A DNA stretch of 64,000 nt from Epiperipatus broadwayi (lineage: Eukaryota > Onychophora > Udeonychophora > Euonychophora > Peripatidae). Position 1 is the stretch's first letter. Each line of letters opens with the position of its first letter. The notes under the pieces were generated by a model, which saw nothing but the letters and a program-made list of their open reading frames with translations, had not been told where the DNA came from and searched no databases. The stretch covers positions 516,511 to 580,510 of the forward strand of contig JAQFVV010006309.1 in the NCBI GenBank assembly GCA_028023455.1, in the 5' to 3' direction. A program made the translations under genes and the position numbers. Shown piece after piece: positions 49,250 to 61,144 of this stretch.

Positions 49250-50285
49250 TATAAGGGATTCGAACTCAGACTTTCACATGACCCTCAACTCTCCCAGCCA
49301 TCTCATATTGATGACTCACCTGATCATACACATGTTAAAAATAAATAATCACCAATATACCTATTTCATGCTAAACCAGCAATCATCAGTTGATCCAGAT
49401 TACTATCTCCACATATATATATACAATCAATGTTCAGCTTTATATTAAGATAGCCAATCTTCATACTTTAATGAAGAGGATACTCCAACCCACAACTCTT
49501 CAGCCATCCATTTTTTGAAAATCTGATGATGGAATGTTCAAAGCCCACATTAGTGCCAAGGTTGTCATCCTACCCATGTTGACCATTTAGTCATTCTGAC
49601 CCCTCATGTACTGGAGAATAATCCATTTACATACATATGTGAGGGATGGGCAGACCTTTAATGCACTATGTTTTTAATATGTAAATTAATACACTGTACA
49701 GGCTTACACATATCTGCACATATATAATGTAATATATAAAGGATTTGAACTCAGACTTTCACATGACCCTCAACTCTCCATGCCATCTCATATTGCGGAC
49801 CCACCTGATCATATACATGTTGAAAAGATAAATAATCACCAATATACGTATTTCATGCTAAGCCAGCAATCATCAGTTGGTCCAGATTACTATTTTGACA
49901 CATATATACAATCAGTGCTCAGCTTTATATTAAGATAGCCAATCTTCATACTTTAGTGAATGTGGTGTTTGAACATTCCATCATCAGATTTTCAATGAAA
50001 TGGATGGCTGAAGAGTTGTGGGTTGGAGTAGTTTGAAGCCTGTCCATTAAAGTATGAAGATTGGCTATCTTAATATAAAGCTGAGCACTGATTGTATATA
50101 TGTGTGGAGATAGTAATCTGGACCAACTGATGATTTCTGGCTTAGCATGAAATACGTATATTGGTGATTATTTATCTTTTCAACATGTGTATGATCAGGT
50201 GGATCAGCAATATGAGATGGCTTAGAGAGCTGAGGGTCATGTGAAAGTCTGAGTTCGAATCCTTTATATATTACAGATGCGTGTA
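49250..50285. mobile_element. Family A double copy: full unit plus hairpin
   Basis: A forward unit (49250-49735: AGGGATTCGAACTCAGACTT, GCTAAACCAGCAATCATCAG, internal AATCTGATGATGGAATGTTC and CATGTTGACCATTTAG, GAGGGATGGGCAGAC) is followed by a second left arm (49740-49960) and its inverted right arm (49965-50285, ending AGTCTGAGTTCGAATCCTTT). The plan is the same forward-forward-inverted order as the left half of 8296-9701, but with more divergence. The outer GAGTTCGAATCC word is a good tRNA box B look-alike. Confidence 0.8.
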
Positions 50286-50289
50286 AGCC

Positions 50290-50470
50290 TGTACAGTGTA
50301 TTAATTTGTAATATAATATGATTTTAAATCAATTTAAAATAAAAATTGAGTAAAGACAACCAGTTTTCATTAATCTATATTTACATTATCTAACCAGATT
50401 CTTAAACAGAAGTAAAATTAATTAAATGACATAATAAATCAGTACTAGTATATTGTAAATACCAAACTTT
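50290..50470. other. AT-rich spacer between two family A copies
   Basis: No feature recognised. Confidence 0.35.
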
Positions 50471-50474
50471 AAGA

Positions 50475-50655
50475 TATAATTAAAGAGAATTTGATTACAG
50501 ACTTTCAAGCTTCCTTCAGCTATCCACTCTATCTTATATAACCGATAAACATGACCTGCTAAACATGATATGGTCATGTTTATTGGTTATATAAGATGGA
50601 ATGGATAGCTGAAGGAAGCTTGAAAGTCTGTGTTCAAATCCCCTCTAATTACATC
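50475..50655. mobile_element. Family A mini-hairpin, about 180 bp
   Basis: Only the outer arms remain: CAGACTTTCAAGCTTCCTTC, then AGCTATCCACTCTATCTTAT at the left, pairing with ATAAGATGGAATGGATAGCT and GAAGGAAGCTTGAAAGTCTG at the right. The axis is near 50560 (ACATGACCTGCTAAACATGATATGGTCATGT region). The ends GAGGGG/AATTACAT match the 11345 copy. It shows internal deletion of the family to a bare foldback. Confidence 0.85.
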
Positions 50656-50659
50656 TTAA

Positions 50660-50790
50660 ATAACATAACTATACTATATATAAAAAAATTAGTTACCTTT
50701 TCATAATTTTTATTTTAAAATAATTTCAAATTATAGATATATTAATGCGTATGCAATCATTTTATTTAAAAATATTTTTAGTTATGTTAT
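50660..50790. other. AT-rich spacer
   Basis: No feature recognised. Confidence 0.35.
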
Positions 50791-50793
50791 TAT

Positions 50794-51540
50794 GAGCAAA
50801 ACTCTCCATATAATAGTGCCATTCAGTGCAAGCCAGAGTAATCAATGGACACAGGAAGGTTTATGTACAAAATCCCTATCTAGTGCCTACTCATTCAATA
50901 TCCCCAGACTAGTTTCTGAGGAGCCCTGGATCTGAGAGCATTGCACCTAGATCTTAGGATATTCCATGTTATGTTTGATGGCTTAATGTTATTATGTTAT
51001 TTTATATTGTAATGGTCACTGAGAATTCGCAGGTATGGCCAACATCAATCACCAGAGGGCATCAATAGATTTACAATCTAGAATATACTATCTCTGCTTG
51101 TAACTGATAGAATTCTACTGCTTAGTAATATCAATCTTCATTGGATGTTTAGCATACTGATATATATATATATAGCAAATTTAAGTTTATTGGTGAAGAT
51201 ACCCAACCACTGACCCTACAGAATTGTCAATCATCACCATTGTTTTTATATATGTCCTCTAGATCTGATAGTACCATTGATATGCTGAAAGGTAATAAAT
51301 AAAATTTAGATTAAAATAAATAAATAACAGATATTTACTATAAAGTTTTTACTATTATAATCCAATTTTCAACATAAATATTTTTGCAATTATATTTTAC
51401 AAATAATTTTTAAAACTTGAAATTTCTGTAACCTCTAGTAAGACAAAAGTTATATAATAATGCATCAAAGATCATTTTCTATACTTCCATTGATTACTAA
51501 GGCTTGCACTGGGTGGCACAACTGTATGGAGAGTTTGTTA
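50794..51540. mobile_element. Family B copy with inverted outer end
   Basis: The forward family B unit runs 50794-50960 (GAGCAAAACTCTCCATATAA, AGTAATCAATGGACACAGGA, CTAGTGCCTACTCATTCAAT). An inverted copy of its first 55 bases lies at 51486-51540 (TCCATTGATTACTAAGGCTT ... GGAGAGTTTG). The 0.5-kb interior includes TATTGTAATGGTCACTGAGA at 51004, which shares the opening word of the segments at 17726 and 36713, and a TA tract at 51159-51172. Confidence 0.65.
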
Positions 51541-51544
51541 TTGC

Positions 51545-51845
51545 TATATAATAATGGGCAATAATTCTAAAACTTAACGTGATGTATCCACATGAATATA
51601 ATATTTTTATAACTCTTTCTACTTGCCATCACTGACCATATAATAATAATAATATATCAATAATATATTTTGCTTTATTTATATAAATTGGCTGGCTATA
51701 CACATCAAAACCAAGTTATATACGAATGCGTAAATATTATTTCAGGACTCAGTATTAAAGCAGGTAAACTTAACATGGTTTCAAATCAGACACGCTTATA
51801 ATAATCACTTGTAAATAATATTTTAATTTGCGAAGCGCCGATAGT
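51545..51845. other. AT-rich spacer
   Basis: Contains AATAATCACTTGTAAATAATAT-type text at 51801-51822, which recurs in direct orientation at 52241, beyond the palindrome. It may be a target duplication. Confidence 0.4.
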
Positions 51846-51852
51846 TGAAAAC

Positions 51853-52241
51853 TGAAATAAATCGAGATACTGCAAATCTTCAGTGCTCGTTTCAATACAT
51901 AACTGACAGCCAATCAGATGGCAAGGATAGCCATCTTAAATGACATCAAACCTAAACACACAACAAAGATTTTATGAGAAAAGGGCACTCAACTCTTCTT
52001 TCTATATATCTAAGCCAGTCGTAAGCATTTAGTTTGAAAGTTTGAAGCTTTAAATATCTTCACAATTCTATGACAGTCTTAGATATATAGAAAAAAGAGT
52101 TGAGATAAGGGTGGCTGCTCTTTTCTTGTAAAATCTTTTTAGGTTTGATGTCATTTAAGATGGCCATCCTTGCCATCTGATTGGCTGTCAGTTATGTATT
52201 GAAACGAGCGCTGGAGATTTGCAGTATCTCGATTTATTTCA
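51853..52241. mobile_element. 389-bp palindromic element, arms about 180 bp
   Basis: The left arm TGAAATAAATCGAGATACTG through CAGCCAATCAGATGGCAAGG and CATCTTAAATGACATCAAAC to CTATATATCTAAG pairs with the right arm ending GCAGTATCTCGATTTATTTCA. Arms are about 90 percent alike, with a short indel near 51960/52125. It is unrelated to families A and B. AATAATCACTTGTA lies on both sides in direct orientation (51801 and 52241). The sequence shows CpG (CGAGATAC, GAGCGCTGG). No ORF. Confidence 0.8.
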
Positions 52242-52259
52242 ATAATCACTTGTATAAAT

Positions 52260-52910
52260 ATTACCAGCTTTTAATCATCATTGCAATACATATTCAAGAA
52301 TGGCATTGGTCAATTATCATTATGTATATCCCATCATTAAACTAATTTTAGGGCATACTTCAAAATATATATAATAAATATTCACATCCATAATTATTAC
52401 ATATAATAAACTCTGCTTCAAAATATAAGAACAAATGCATGTATTGTTAATATTACACATATAAGAATAAAGTGCTTAAATTTCTTAAATACATTACTAC
52501 TCTCAAATCATCTCAAATGTTAAGAAATTTTCAGCTACCCCTTCTGTAAAAATAAATGTTTAGAGCTCCTATCTCAAAACAGCTAATTCTAAAAGATAAC
52601 ATATATTCAAGGCAGTAATAAGTTATTTACATGCTTTTAAAATTAGTAATATTTAATGTAAAACAGTATATGAAATGTTAAATTGTCTTGATAATTTATA
52701 AAGTAAGATTGCCACTAATAATACATTTCAGTCTTTTCGGATATCAATGTTCATTTATATACAATATATACAGCTGGAAAGTCAGATAAAAAGGGAATTC
52801 TCCTTTTATCAGACTGAATAAATGGCCATTGATAAATGAAAAGTAAAATTATTTGCAAGTTTATTTAAAATGTCTCATTATGAGAGTGCTTGCTAAAATA
52901 ATTATTAGTA
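52260..52910. other. AT-rich non-coding spacer
   Basis: A short inverted repeat at about 52732-52840 (GATATCAATGTTCATTTATA against TAAATGGCCATTGATA) is visible. Otherwise nothing. Confidence 0.4.
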
Positions 52911-52915
52911 ACATA

Positions 52916-54236
52916 AAGGGTGCCCATAAAGTTTGTGTGCAATTAAAAAAATATATAACATTATTAATATTTGTGATAGAAAAAAATCTGTAAAAAGTAT
53001 TAGAAAGCTTAATATACCTAGTTTTAAGTAAAATTATTTAATAACTAGTCAACACAATAATTTAATATTTTTTTGAAACTTAAAAAAATACTTCTTTTTC
53101 AGAATTACATGACACATGGTTTCAACTGAAGAAAAAGTAAACTGGTTGGCTGAACTTGCTGTACAAAGAAAGGTTAGAACTGAATACAGGAAAGAAACCA
53201 CCTCATAGGAACTCTATTGCCAATGGATAAAAAAATTCAGAGAGACAGGCTCAATTCATGATAAGCCTTGATCTGGTAGGCCACATATCAGTGAAGAAAG
53301 TGTAGTATTTGTAGAACAATCCTTTAAGGTGAGTCCAAGAAAGTCATTAAGATGAGAATTATTAGAGATGAGGCTTTCAAAGTCCACTATTTATAAGATT
53401 CTGCAGAAAAGACTTCACGTGAAACATTACAAAATTCAATTGCATCAAATGTTGTTAGAAGAGGATTATCATGCATGGCCAACTTTCTGCCATCAGTTCA
53501 ATGAAAAATTTGGCAATGATGATGCATTTGTGAGTAAATTAATGTTCTCTGATGATGCTACATCTCACATTAGTATTAAGGTTCACAAGCATAATTGCCA
53601 GATTTGGGTAACTGAAAACCCAAATGAAACAGCTGAACATGAAAGAGACTTCTAAAGTTAATGTCAAATCATAGGACCATTCTTTTTTGGTCATGTTATT
53701 AATGGTGACATTTACTTAGATATGCTGCAGAACTACTTTATTCCTCAGCTGGAACAACTAGGACTAAAAAAAGATACAGTATTTCAACAAGATAGAGTTT
53801 CTTGCCACTTTACTCTGTGTTTAGACAGTTTCTAAGTCAGAAATTTTTTATCAGATGTATTGGAAGAGGTGGACCATTTTATTGGCCTTCATGTTTGCCA
53901 GACTTGACTCCATTCAATTTTTTTATGAGAACATGTGAAAACAATAGTGTATGCAACCAAACCTTGATTGTTAGAAGACTTGAAAGATAAAATAACTAAT
54001 GTGATTTCAGGCATTAAATGTAAATCAATTGGCAAATGTTTTTAGAGAACTACAAAATCATATTACCTTTTGTATTACTAATGATGGTGGACATGTGGAA
54101 ATTTAATACAATACAATAAAACAATAAAAAAGTATAGATTTTCTTATTTCCAATACATTCTGCATATTTTCTCTATCACTAATACTAATAAAGTTATAAA
54201 TTTTTAAAATTGCACATGGACTTTATGGACATCCTA
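52916..54236 (+). mobile_element. IS630/Tc1/mariner-type transposon with TIRs and TA flanks
   Basis: The left end AAGGGTGCCCATAAAGTTTG continues TGTGCAATT. The right end reverse-complements to TAGGATGTCCATAAAGTCCA then TGTGCAATT, giving inverted repeats of about 28 bases with 6-7 mismatches. TA lies at 52914-52915 and 54237-54238. Length is 1321 bases, normal for the superfamily, and one transposase remnant fills it. TIR divergence and broken frames show it is dead. Confidence 0.88.
53116..54000 (+). pseudogene. Tc1/mariner-superfamily transposase, broken
   Basis: Cut-and-paste transposase with helix-turn-helix DNA-binding part and DDE/D domain. The frame from ATG 53116 has stops at 53206, 53269, 53353 and 53653 and a frameshift near 53800. 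N-terminal signature: YCQWIKKFRETGSIHDKP followed by SGRPHISEESV (HTH, of the DUF4817 kind), then LSKSTIYKILQKRLHVKHYK. Catalytic blocks: first Asp in LMFSDDATSHI; IGPFFFGHVINGDIYLDMLQ; second Asp in VFQQDRVSCHF; third block WPSCLPDLTPFNFF, with Asn where the catalytic Asp sits. Second-to-third spacing is about 41-42 residues, longer than the DD34D of classical mariners. Confidence 0.88.
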
Positions 54237-54239
54237 TAT

Positions 54240-55735
54240 ATATATACAGGGAACGAGAATATTCCGTCATGAAACACATAGGTGATACATATCTCATATT
54301 AGAACTGGAACTACCCTTAAAAACTTTCAATTAATAAATTTGCTTTATTTTATCAGCCTATTACTAAGCCTTTCTTCCACTTTCTTTAATATTTAGTATT
54401 TATGGATATTAATTTCAATAAATGATTCCCACATTATAATATATGCATAATAATTTGTCCTTATTTTAACTTATTATATCCTAATTAATAATAATAACTG
54501 CAATTGGCCTTAATAATGAACAATTTCTAGGAATTTTATTAGCGATTCTCATTAAGAAACGTAAAATAAATAATTATAATGTGAAGTTGTCTCCCACAAC
54601 TCACTCTCTCAATTTTAAAACTTAAAACTAAAATGAATATAACAAAATTATTTTCTTCAGTAAATTCAAATCATTTAATATAACATATATATATAATAAC
54701 AATTGTTAATTCAAATAAAAAAGTGTTAATCAATAAATAACACAATAAACTAATAATGTAAATCGTTTAGGCAGAAAAGAAAGTTTATTTGAAAACTTAA
54801 ATAAAGTTTAGAAAGTCTATAAATTCAAAATAATATTTTTTTATGATTATCTAGGATGATGGAAGAGTAGTGGTTCAGCATCCAGCGAGTTTCCATGGTG
54901 ATTTGTAATTATGGTCTAAATATTCGTTGTTGTTTTTTTTTAACATATATTTTATTTTAGAACTTTATATTACCAAAGTTCAAAATTTTAATTTTCTTAG
55001 TTATGTTTAATTATTTTTGTCACAATTAGATTTTCCACAAATTTGAAGAGTTGATTTTTTGTTATAATCAATTTCAGTGGTAATAATTACTAATAGTAGT
55101 AGATTATTCTTATTGAACTTGGCTCTGTACACTTAGGAAGAAATTCCTGAGAGCAAACTAGCCAGTCATACAAAGACTTTTCTGTGCACTTAATGAGGTT
55201 TTTACTTGTAGTATAGTAGCTTGATAATAACTATGTTATAGGAAATTAGTACAATGAATAAAAATAAGACAAATTGATTTCTTATTTTAGAAAATTTATA
55301 TTCAATTTTAATCTAATGGAATGTTAAAACCTTATTTATTGAAGGAAAGTTATTGTAACAAATTTTTTTTTTTTTGACTAATGAAGGATTTAAAACAAAA
55401 AAAATAATATGTACAACAAAGTATAGTTAAAAATTACACATACCAGATTATAATTATTAATATTAAACTTAATTATTTGTTGATAACACAATATATACAA
55501 TGCAAACTTATTTCTAATTTGTAAATTTTAAATATATTATGATGAACCTTAATATATTGGCTAATTTTTAATCTGAGTTCAGATATTAATTAGAATTTTT
55601 TAAAATAAATATTTTATCTTTTTATTTTAAACAGAGGATTCAACTTTTTTTGATTTTTAAAATAAAGTTTTTTTTTAAAGAAAACTATTTTACTAAAATA
55701 ATTTAAAATATGAATTGAATTTTTTTTCTACAGTA
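54240..55735. other. AT-rich stretch without recognised feature
   Basis: Segments 54840-54910 and 55120-55200 are slightly less AT-rich but have no open frame or repeat partner in the window. T-runs lie near 54930 and 55363. Confidence 0.45.
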
Positions 55736-55739
55736 CAGG

Positions 55740-55870
55740 CTTTTTCATACCTGCACTTATATATATAATATATAGGGGTTTGAATTCAGATTTTCACATG
55801 ACCCTCAACCATCCATGCTATTTCATGCTGTTGATTTACTTAGTCACACACATGTCAAAAAGATAAAATA
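55740..55870 (+). mobile_element. Family A left-arm end fragment
   Basis: TATAGGGGTTTGAATTCAGA, TTTTCACATGACCCTCAACC, ATGCTATTTCATGCTGTTGA, then ACACACATGTCAAAAAGATA. It closely follows the outer left arm of the 49250 copy and stops after about 115 bases. Confidence 0.7.
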
Positions 55871-55874
55871 ATTT

Positions 55875-58800
55875 AAATAAAATAACTTGAAGTAAATTTC
55901 TCTATACCTAAATTTTAGTGTCTCTATATCTATATATTTGTGGAATTTCCTTCTATTGTATAAAATCTTACTTTGTAACATTTAGCTGGATGATAATTTT
56001 TTAATTTTAATGTAAAACATTCAACTAATCTGCTACCCCTACCTGTAATTATATGACATAAACATGAAATAGATCTTTTTATTTATTTCTCTCTCTCTCT
56101 TTATTCATATATATATATTAATGTATAAATGCTTATGAATAAGCATAAGCATATGCATGAGACAGAGTAAATATTAGCTTGTCAATATTTTACAATTCAA
56201 AAAATATTTAGATGTTCAAGCCAGGTAGTTTTTTAGTTTTATATTTAAAATTATTTAACTGAAGTATTGACAGAATTTGTATAATGTAATACAAATTTTA
56301 AATTTAAATTATTTTACCTTCTCTTAACACTCTTTTATAACAAGTTTATAAAAATGAATAATGTTTAAAAATTGGTTCTACTAATCTTTTAGTAATCTTT
56401 TTTTTTTTTTTGCCATAGGAATCACCATTGTTTTTTTCCATTTATTTTTAATAAATTAAAAATTATCCTCAATTATGTTTTTTTTTTTTTAAAGATTATA
56501 TAAAATGTAATTTAAAAAATAAGTTATTTAAAATCTAAAATATAATTTATAAAAAAATTTAATAAGTAAAAGATAATAGATAAAAAAAAAGTGGTCTTCC
56601 AAATAATGAAAATATTTTGACAAGAACAATGAGCTGACATCATATAACTATTTTAATCAATAAATTCATTTAAAAAGCTATGATTTTGAAATTAAATGTT
56701 AATAGAAACATTAAATATTTACAGAAAAACAAATATTTAATAATTTTACAAAAAGATAAACAAAAGAAGAAATTAGATTATAAATTTATTTACAACATAA
56801 TAAAGAGATTTTTGGACATACACAGTGCAATACTGGTTCCTTTAAAAAGGCCTTACTTTCCATTTATTTTAAAAAATTTCTCTGAAAGTTAATGAGATCT
56901 AAAGTGTATAATTGGAATTAAAAACTGATTATTTCTTAATGAAAAAAATATTTTATAGCATTTATTTTTAATAATTTTTTTCCCATGAACAAAAGGGAAA
57001 ATAACTACAGCAACATTTAGTGGATACACAATGGCATGGTAAATTCCAAGAAAATATTAATAGTAATAAGAATATACATAATTTATTTTAATATATACTC
57101 ATCCTTTTTTTAATAATCCTAAGGATTATTTGGGCCAGAATTCAAAAAATTCAATTTGCATCTTTGACTGTCCATTGAGTATTATATCAATGCATTATTA
57201 TATTTGTAATATTATAGCTTTCACAGCTGAGATAATATTTAAGTGATAGAGAAAACATGATCTAATGAATCTGGAAGAAAAGAAGAAAGTACTCATTCAT
57301 CTCCCAGCAATTGATAATGAGATTTCAAATGTGCATATGCATTGAATCTTGTGGTACGAGTATCTTAAACTAATATATTTAAAGCTACAATAAGCTGATA
57401 TAAAATGTCAAGAATAGGAACTAGTTACAAAGAGATAACATTTTAATGTAAAGTGCTGTACATACCCAGAAGACCATGAAAGCAAACTGCATAAAGATTT
57501 TGCATTGAATTATTAAAATTAAAAATTTGAACAACTGAATATTTGTAAATGAAATAAGAAAATTATTAAAGAAATTAAAAACATAAATAATTATAACAAT
57601 TGAAACATAATAAACAATCCTCTATAAAAAAAGACAACTAAGAATTAATAAAAGTAATAAAATAGAATAACATGATTTGATAATGAATTAAAATGTTAAG
57701 TCAGATAAGATAATATAAATTGTTCAAATATATTCATATATATAAGTGGATGATATAAGACTAGTATTGATGTGCCAATAATCAGAGCAAAGTTAAGCAA
57801 TAAGATTATACAATTTACTGAAGAGAGAAATATTAAAAGTCACATTTTCAGAAACACATAAAAAAAATGTGTGCGGGCACATCAAAAGTTATTGTTAATT
57901 TTGTACTCAAATCATGAACTATGATTATTATAGAATTAAATGTTTAAAATGTGCATACAAATATATAAAAAAAACTTATTCAAAATCAATTATTTTTATT
58001 TTATTTTAAAAATTATGTAAAAATTGTTTTACATTTTAAGGTTTCAAACTTCAGTTTTTATAAAACTTAAAATATTGCTTAAAGATAAAAAAAAGATAAT
58101 TTCAATCAAGCAATTTTTTTGTATTATTGTTAATTAAATGAATGACTATCCAGAGACTGATCAAAAGGCAAATACCAATTATATCAAATAAAGATGCGAC
58201 TTGGTTTTCAATTAAGAAAGAGAATTGCATATAGGAGATAATTTATGTGTGTAAAAGATAAGAAACAACACCAGTGGATTATTTTTCTGTTATTGATTTT
58301 TTATTTTCCTACTGTAGTTATAATTGAAGCAGCCAAAAGTGAAATTCAGTCATTAGCTACCCATGTTTAAATAGATCAGAAATAAAATTCCACCAAGAAT
58401 TAGCCAGAGTTTCTTCAAAAAATAAAGTAAGCTTTGAGTTTACTTGGCGAAAGTAAGAAATACCAGCATTGAAAAACTATGTTACCATTACTGTTTTTTA
58501 ATTAGCACTATAAGGAGATTATTCATTACTAGTTTGAATTATAAATTTGTTTCCTAACTGCTACATATTTGAGGCATTGATATTCTCTGGAAGTGTAGTC
58601 ACTGAAAAGAAATAGATTTAGTCATAAAAATGTTTTATAATTTGGTTTTTATTTATATTATGAGATAAAATGAGTCCCTGAGATGATAGGCCAAAAAGCT
58701 ATAAAAAATAAAAATCAGTCAACAGATTAAAATAAAAATATCACCATAATTAAATTTGAAATAAAATCCAGCAAAGCTATAAAAATTGAAGGATAGTTGT

Positions 58801-59265
58801 GGAAAATCCAAGATTTAGAAGAGAATTTCTAATTAGAAATAATAACCTGCTAAAAAAAATAAGCATATGTTACTCAAATTTGATTGTGAACAGTAAAGCA
58901 AAATTAAATAGGAATAAAAAAACAGTAATATAAAACTAAATAAAAGTGAAAATATAAGAGGTAATAATGGTAAGATTTCATAGAAATTTAGTAAAGCTTT
59001 AACTTTAATTATATATAATTAATTCAAATATTTCAAAGCCTACAATATAATTAGTAATAGATAAATTAATTTATAAATATTTTACAATTAATACTTTTTA
59101 TTCTTTTTTAAATTCTTTATAAAATCTCCCTTTTTACTTATATATTTTTATATATACAGTAATTTATTTTATCATGAGATATTGAATAATTAAAATAAAT
59201 CAATGATATAGTATGAAATATATTTATATAATAGCAATAATATATATATAAGAATAATCATATAC
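55875..59265. other. AT-rich stretch without recognised feature
   Basis: CT and TA tracts near 56090-56120, T-runs near 56400 and 56480. The 70-codon Lys/Ile-rich frame at 56680-56892 is typical of chance in AT-rich DNA. No repeat relationship to other parts of the window was noticed. Confidence 0.45.
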
Positions 59266-59269
59266 AAAA

Positions 59270-60240
59270 AAGCTCTTTTCAACAAATATTAATTTTTGCC
59301 CTTTTCAATGTGCTTTACCTAATTTACAATTATGTGATGTGATGCACTGTGGCTTCTCCTTAAACAAAGTCAGGAATCTCTCAGCAACAATGCCCAGATA
59401 AACTTGTTATACCACTTTATCTTCCATTCCCCACTCTAAATTTTTTCATATTCTGCTCCATCCCATTTCCACAACATAATCTTGTTAACTCTATAGCCTT
59501 TATATCTAAATCCCCCTTATCTTTTCCCAAACCCAACATAAAAACCAATAATCCACTTTTTATATAATCACTTTTTTCATATTTATTCTTCCATAACTTC
59601 ATTATTTGTACCCTTTCTGTTTTCAAGCATTTACATTCAATTAACAAATGCCTAATATTTTCTATTTCTTCCTTACACAACTTACTGACTAAATCACCCA
59701 TATTTTTCCATTTACATGTATATTCTTTTGTTGCTAAAGATCCCATTCTAGCCTTAATAAACTACTTTCCTTACTATTATCATATATTAACTCGCACCTA
59801 ATATTCTGTTTACTTCTATATATATTTAAACTCTTTTTACTCTCCATATTAGTTCTCCATCTCTCTAACTCCCTATTCTTTATTAATAAATATATTCTTT
59901 TATCCCATTCCTTACCACTATAACCCTCAACAATCCTCCTAAAACAATCATCCCATCTTTTGTACAAATATACTGATATAAATTCTTTGTCCAAATCTTT
60001 TGAATACTGCATTACCTTTCTCACCCATCTTGTTGCCTGCCTTTTACTCGTAACCCAATTAAATACTATTTTGGCTATTCTTTTATTATCCATAAACTGC
60101 AATCTATCAAACATTTTCATTTTACTTTTTGCATCTCTCATATAAAAACTTGACCATCCCATTTCTCATAGAATTACCTCCCTTGCTGTCCATACATCTG
60201 CTTTGTGTATATTTCAAATCTCTCTATCACTAACAAAATT
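59270..60240 (-). mobile_element. LINE 3' fragment, ORF2 C-terminus plus 3' UTR
   Basis: Minus-strand non-LTR element unrelated to the RTE copy. The C-terminal end of ORF2 is followed by about 130 bases of 3' UTR (CTGGGCATTGTTGCTGAGAG, then GTGATGCACTGTGG-like text on the plus strand). No RT domain remains, so it is strongly 5'-truncated, as is usual for LINEs. The exact clade is not clear. Confidence 0.7.
59417..60200 (-). pseudogene. LINE ORF2 C-terminal domain with zinc-knuckle remnant
   Basis: Two overlapping minus frames form one protein broken by a frameshift at 59734-59746. The upstream part reads MGWSSFYMRDAKSKMKMFDR then LQFMDNKRIAKIVFNWVTSK, a block typical of the region after RT in some non-LTR elements. 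It then continues to LLRLEWDL, and the second frame resumes GSLATKEYTCKWKN. The LINE C-terminal Cys/His signature (CxxC...H...C) survives as LCKEEIENIRHLLIECKC with one Cys lost. It probably helped bind RNA or DNA in target-primed reverse transcription. Confidence 0.7.
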
Positions 60241-60244
60241 GATT

Positions 60245-60640
60245 AATTCATTAAATTGCTATTTTAAAATTAAAAAATAGTAATGTAACCACTCTTTATT
60301 CAGTTCTCAACTTGACTGCATACTCCCTAGTTTATTTACATGTGTAATTATGGGTCATTTAATGCACAGAAAAAATTCTATGATTCCCAATTAGTGTTGG
60401 ACCACAAGTAACTTATTATAATAAAGCAATTGTTTAAGGAGTACTATAAATAGATAAATCAATTCTTCAAATCCAGAAAAAAAAGGGACAGCTGAGCTAT
60501 AGAAATATTTTTACTCTCAAAACAAGTAAAGCTGATTAATGCTAGCAAGTATTATCTTTATGGTTAGTCAAGCTGACTGAATAACAGTGTTTTTACAGAA
60601 AGTTGTATTTAAAAACTACATGATGTTTATTAATAATGAT
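60245..60640. other. AT-rich spacer
   Basis: No feature recognised. Confidence 0.35.
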
Positions 60641-60644
60641 GAGT

Positions 60645-61140
60645 GGTTCCAGCAATAGTTTAGATATTGATCAGTATTGTGCTGGAGGAATAAAAAATTG
60701 GTTGGAGCATCTTTGGTATTAATTCCTTGATATAACAGTTAGTCATCTAATCCAACATGGCTGGTTTTGGCATAATTACTGGATAATCAATTTTATTATC
60801 AGCATTGCTGAGCTCATCCCTGTATTGGTTCATGCATTGGAGAAATAAAAAATTGGCTAAGAGCATATTTAGTATTAATACATTGATATAGCAGTTAGTC
60901 ATCTAATCCCTCATAGCTGACTCAGTTTTGGCACAATCACTGGATAGTCAACTTTAGTATCAGCATTGCTGTACTCACCTTTGTATTGGTTCATGTATTG
61001 GAAAAATAAGAAATTGATTATGAGCAACTTTAATATTAATTCCTTGATATAGCAATTAGTTGTCTAATACAAAATGGCTGGCTCTCTTTTGGCATGATCA
61101 GTAGATGATCAACTTTAATATCAGCATTGGTTCGTCTGGT
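60645..61140. repeat. Tandem repeat, 155-161-bp unit, three copies
   Basis: TAAAAAATTGG or TAAGAAATTGA anchors occur at 60691, 60846 and 61007. Each unit contains CCTTGATATARCARTTAGTC, ATGGCTG, TTTTGGCA, TGGAT.RTCAA and TATCAGCATTG. Divergence is moderate. The unit size is compatible with satellite DNA, but only three units are present. Confidence 0.85.
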
Positions 61141-61144
61141 ACAA

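Noticed and set aside
56680-56892. 70-codon Lys/Ile-rich frame
   Set aside because: Composition is what AT-rich DNA gives by chance, with no homology cue.
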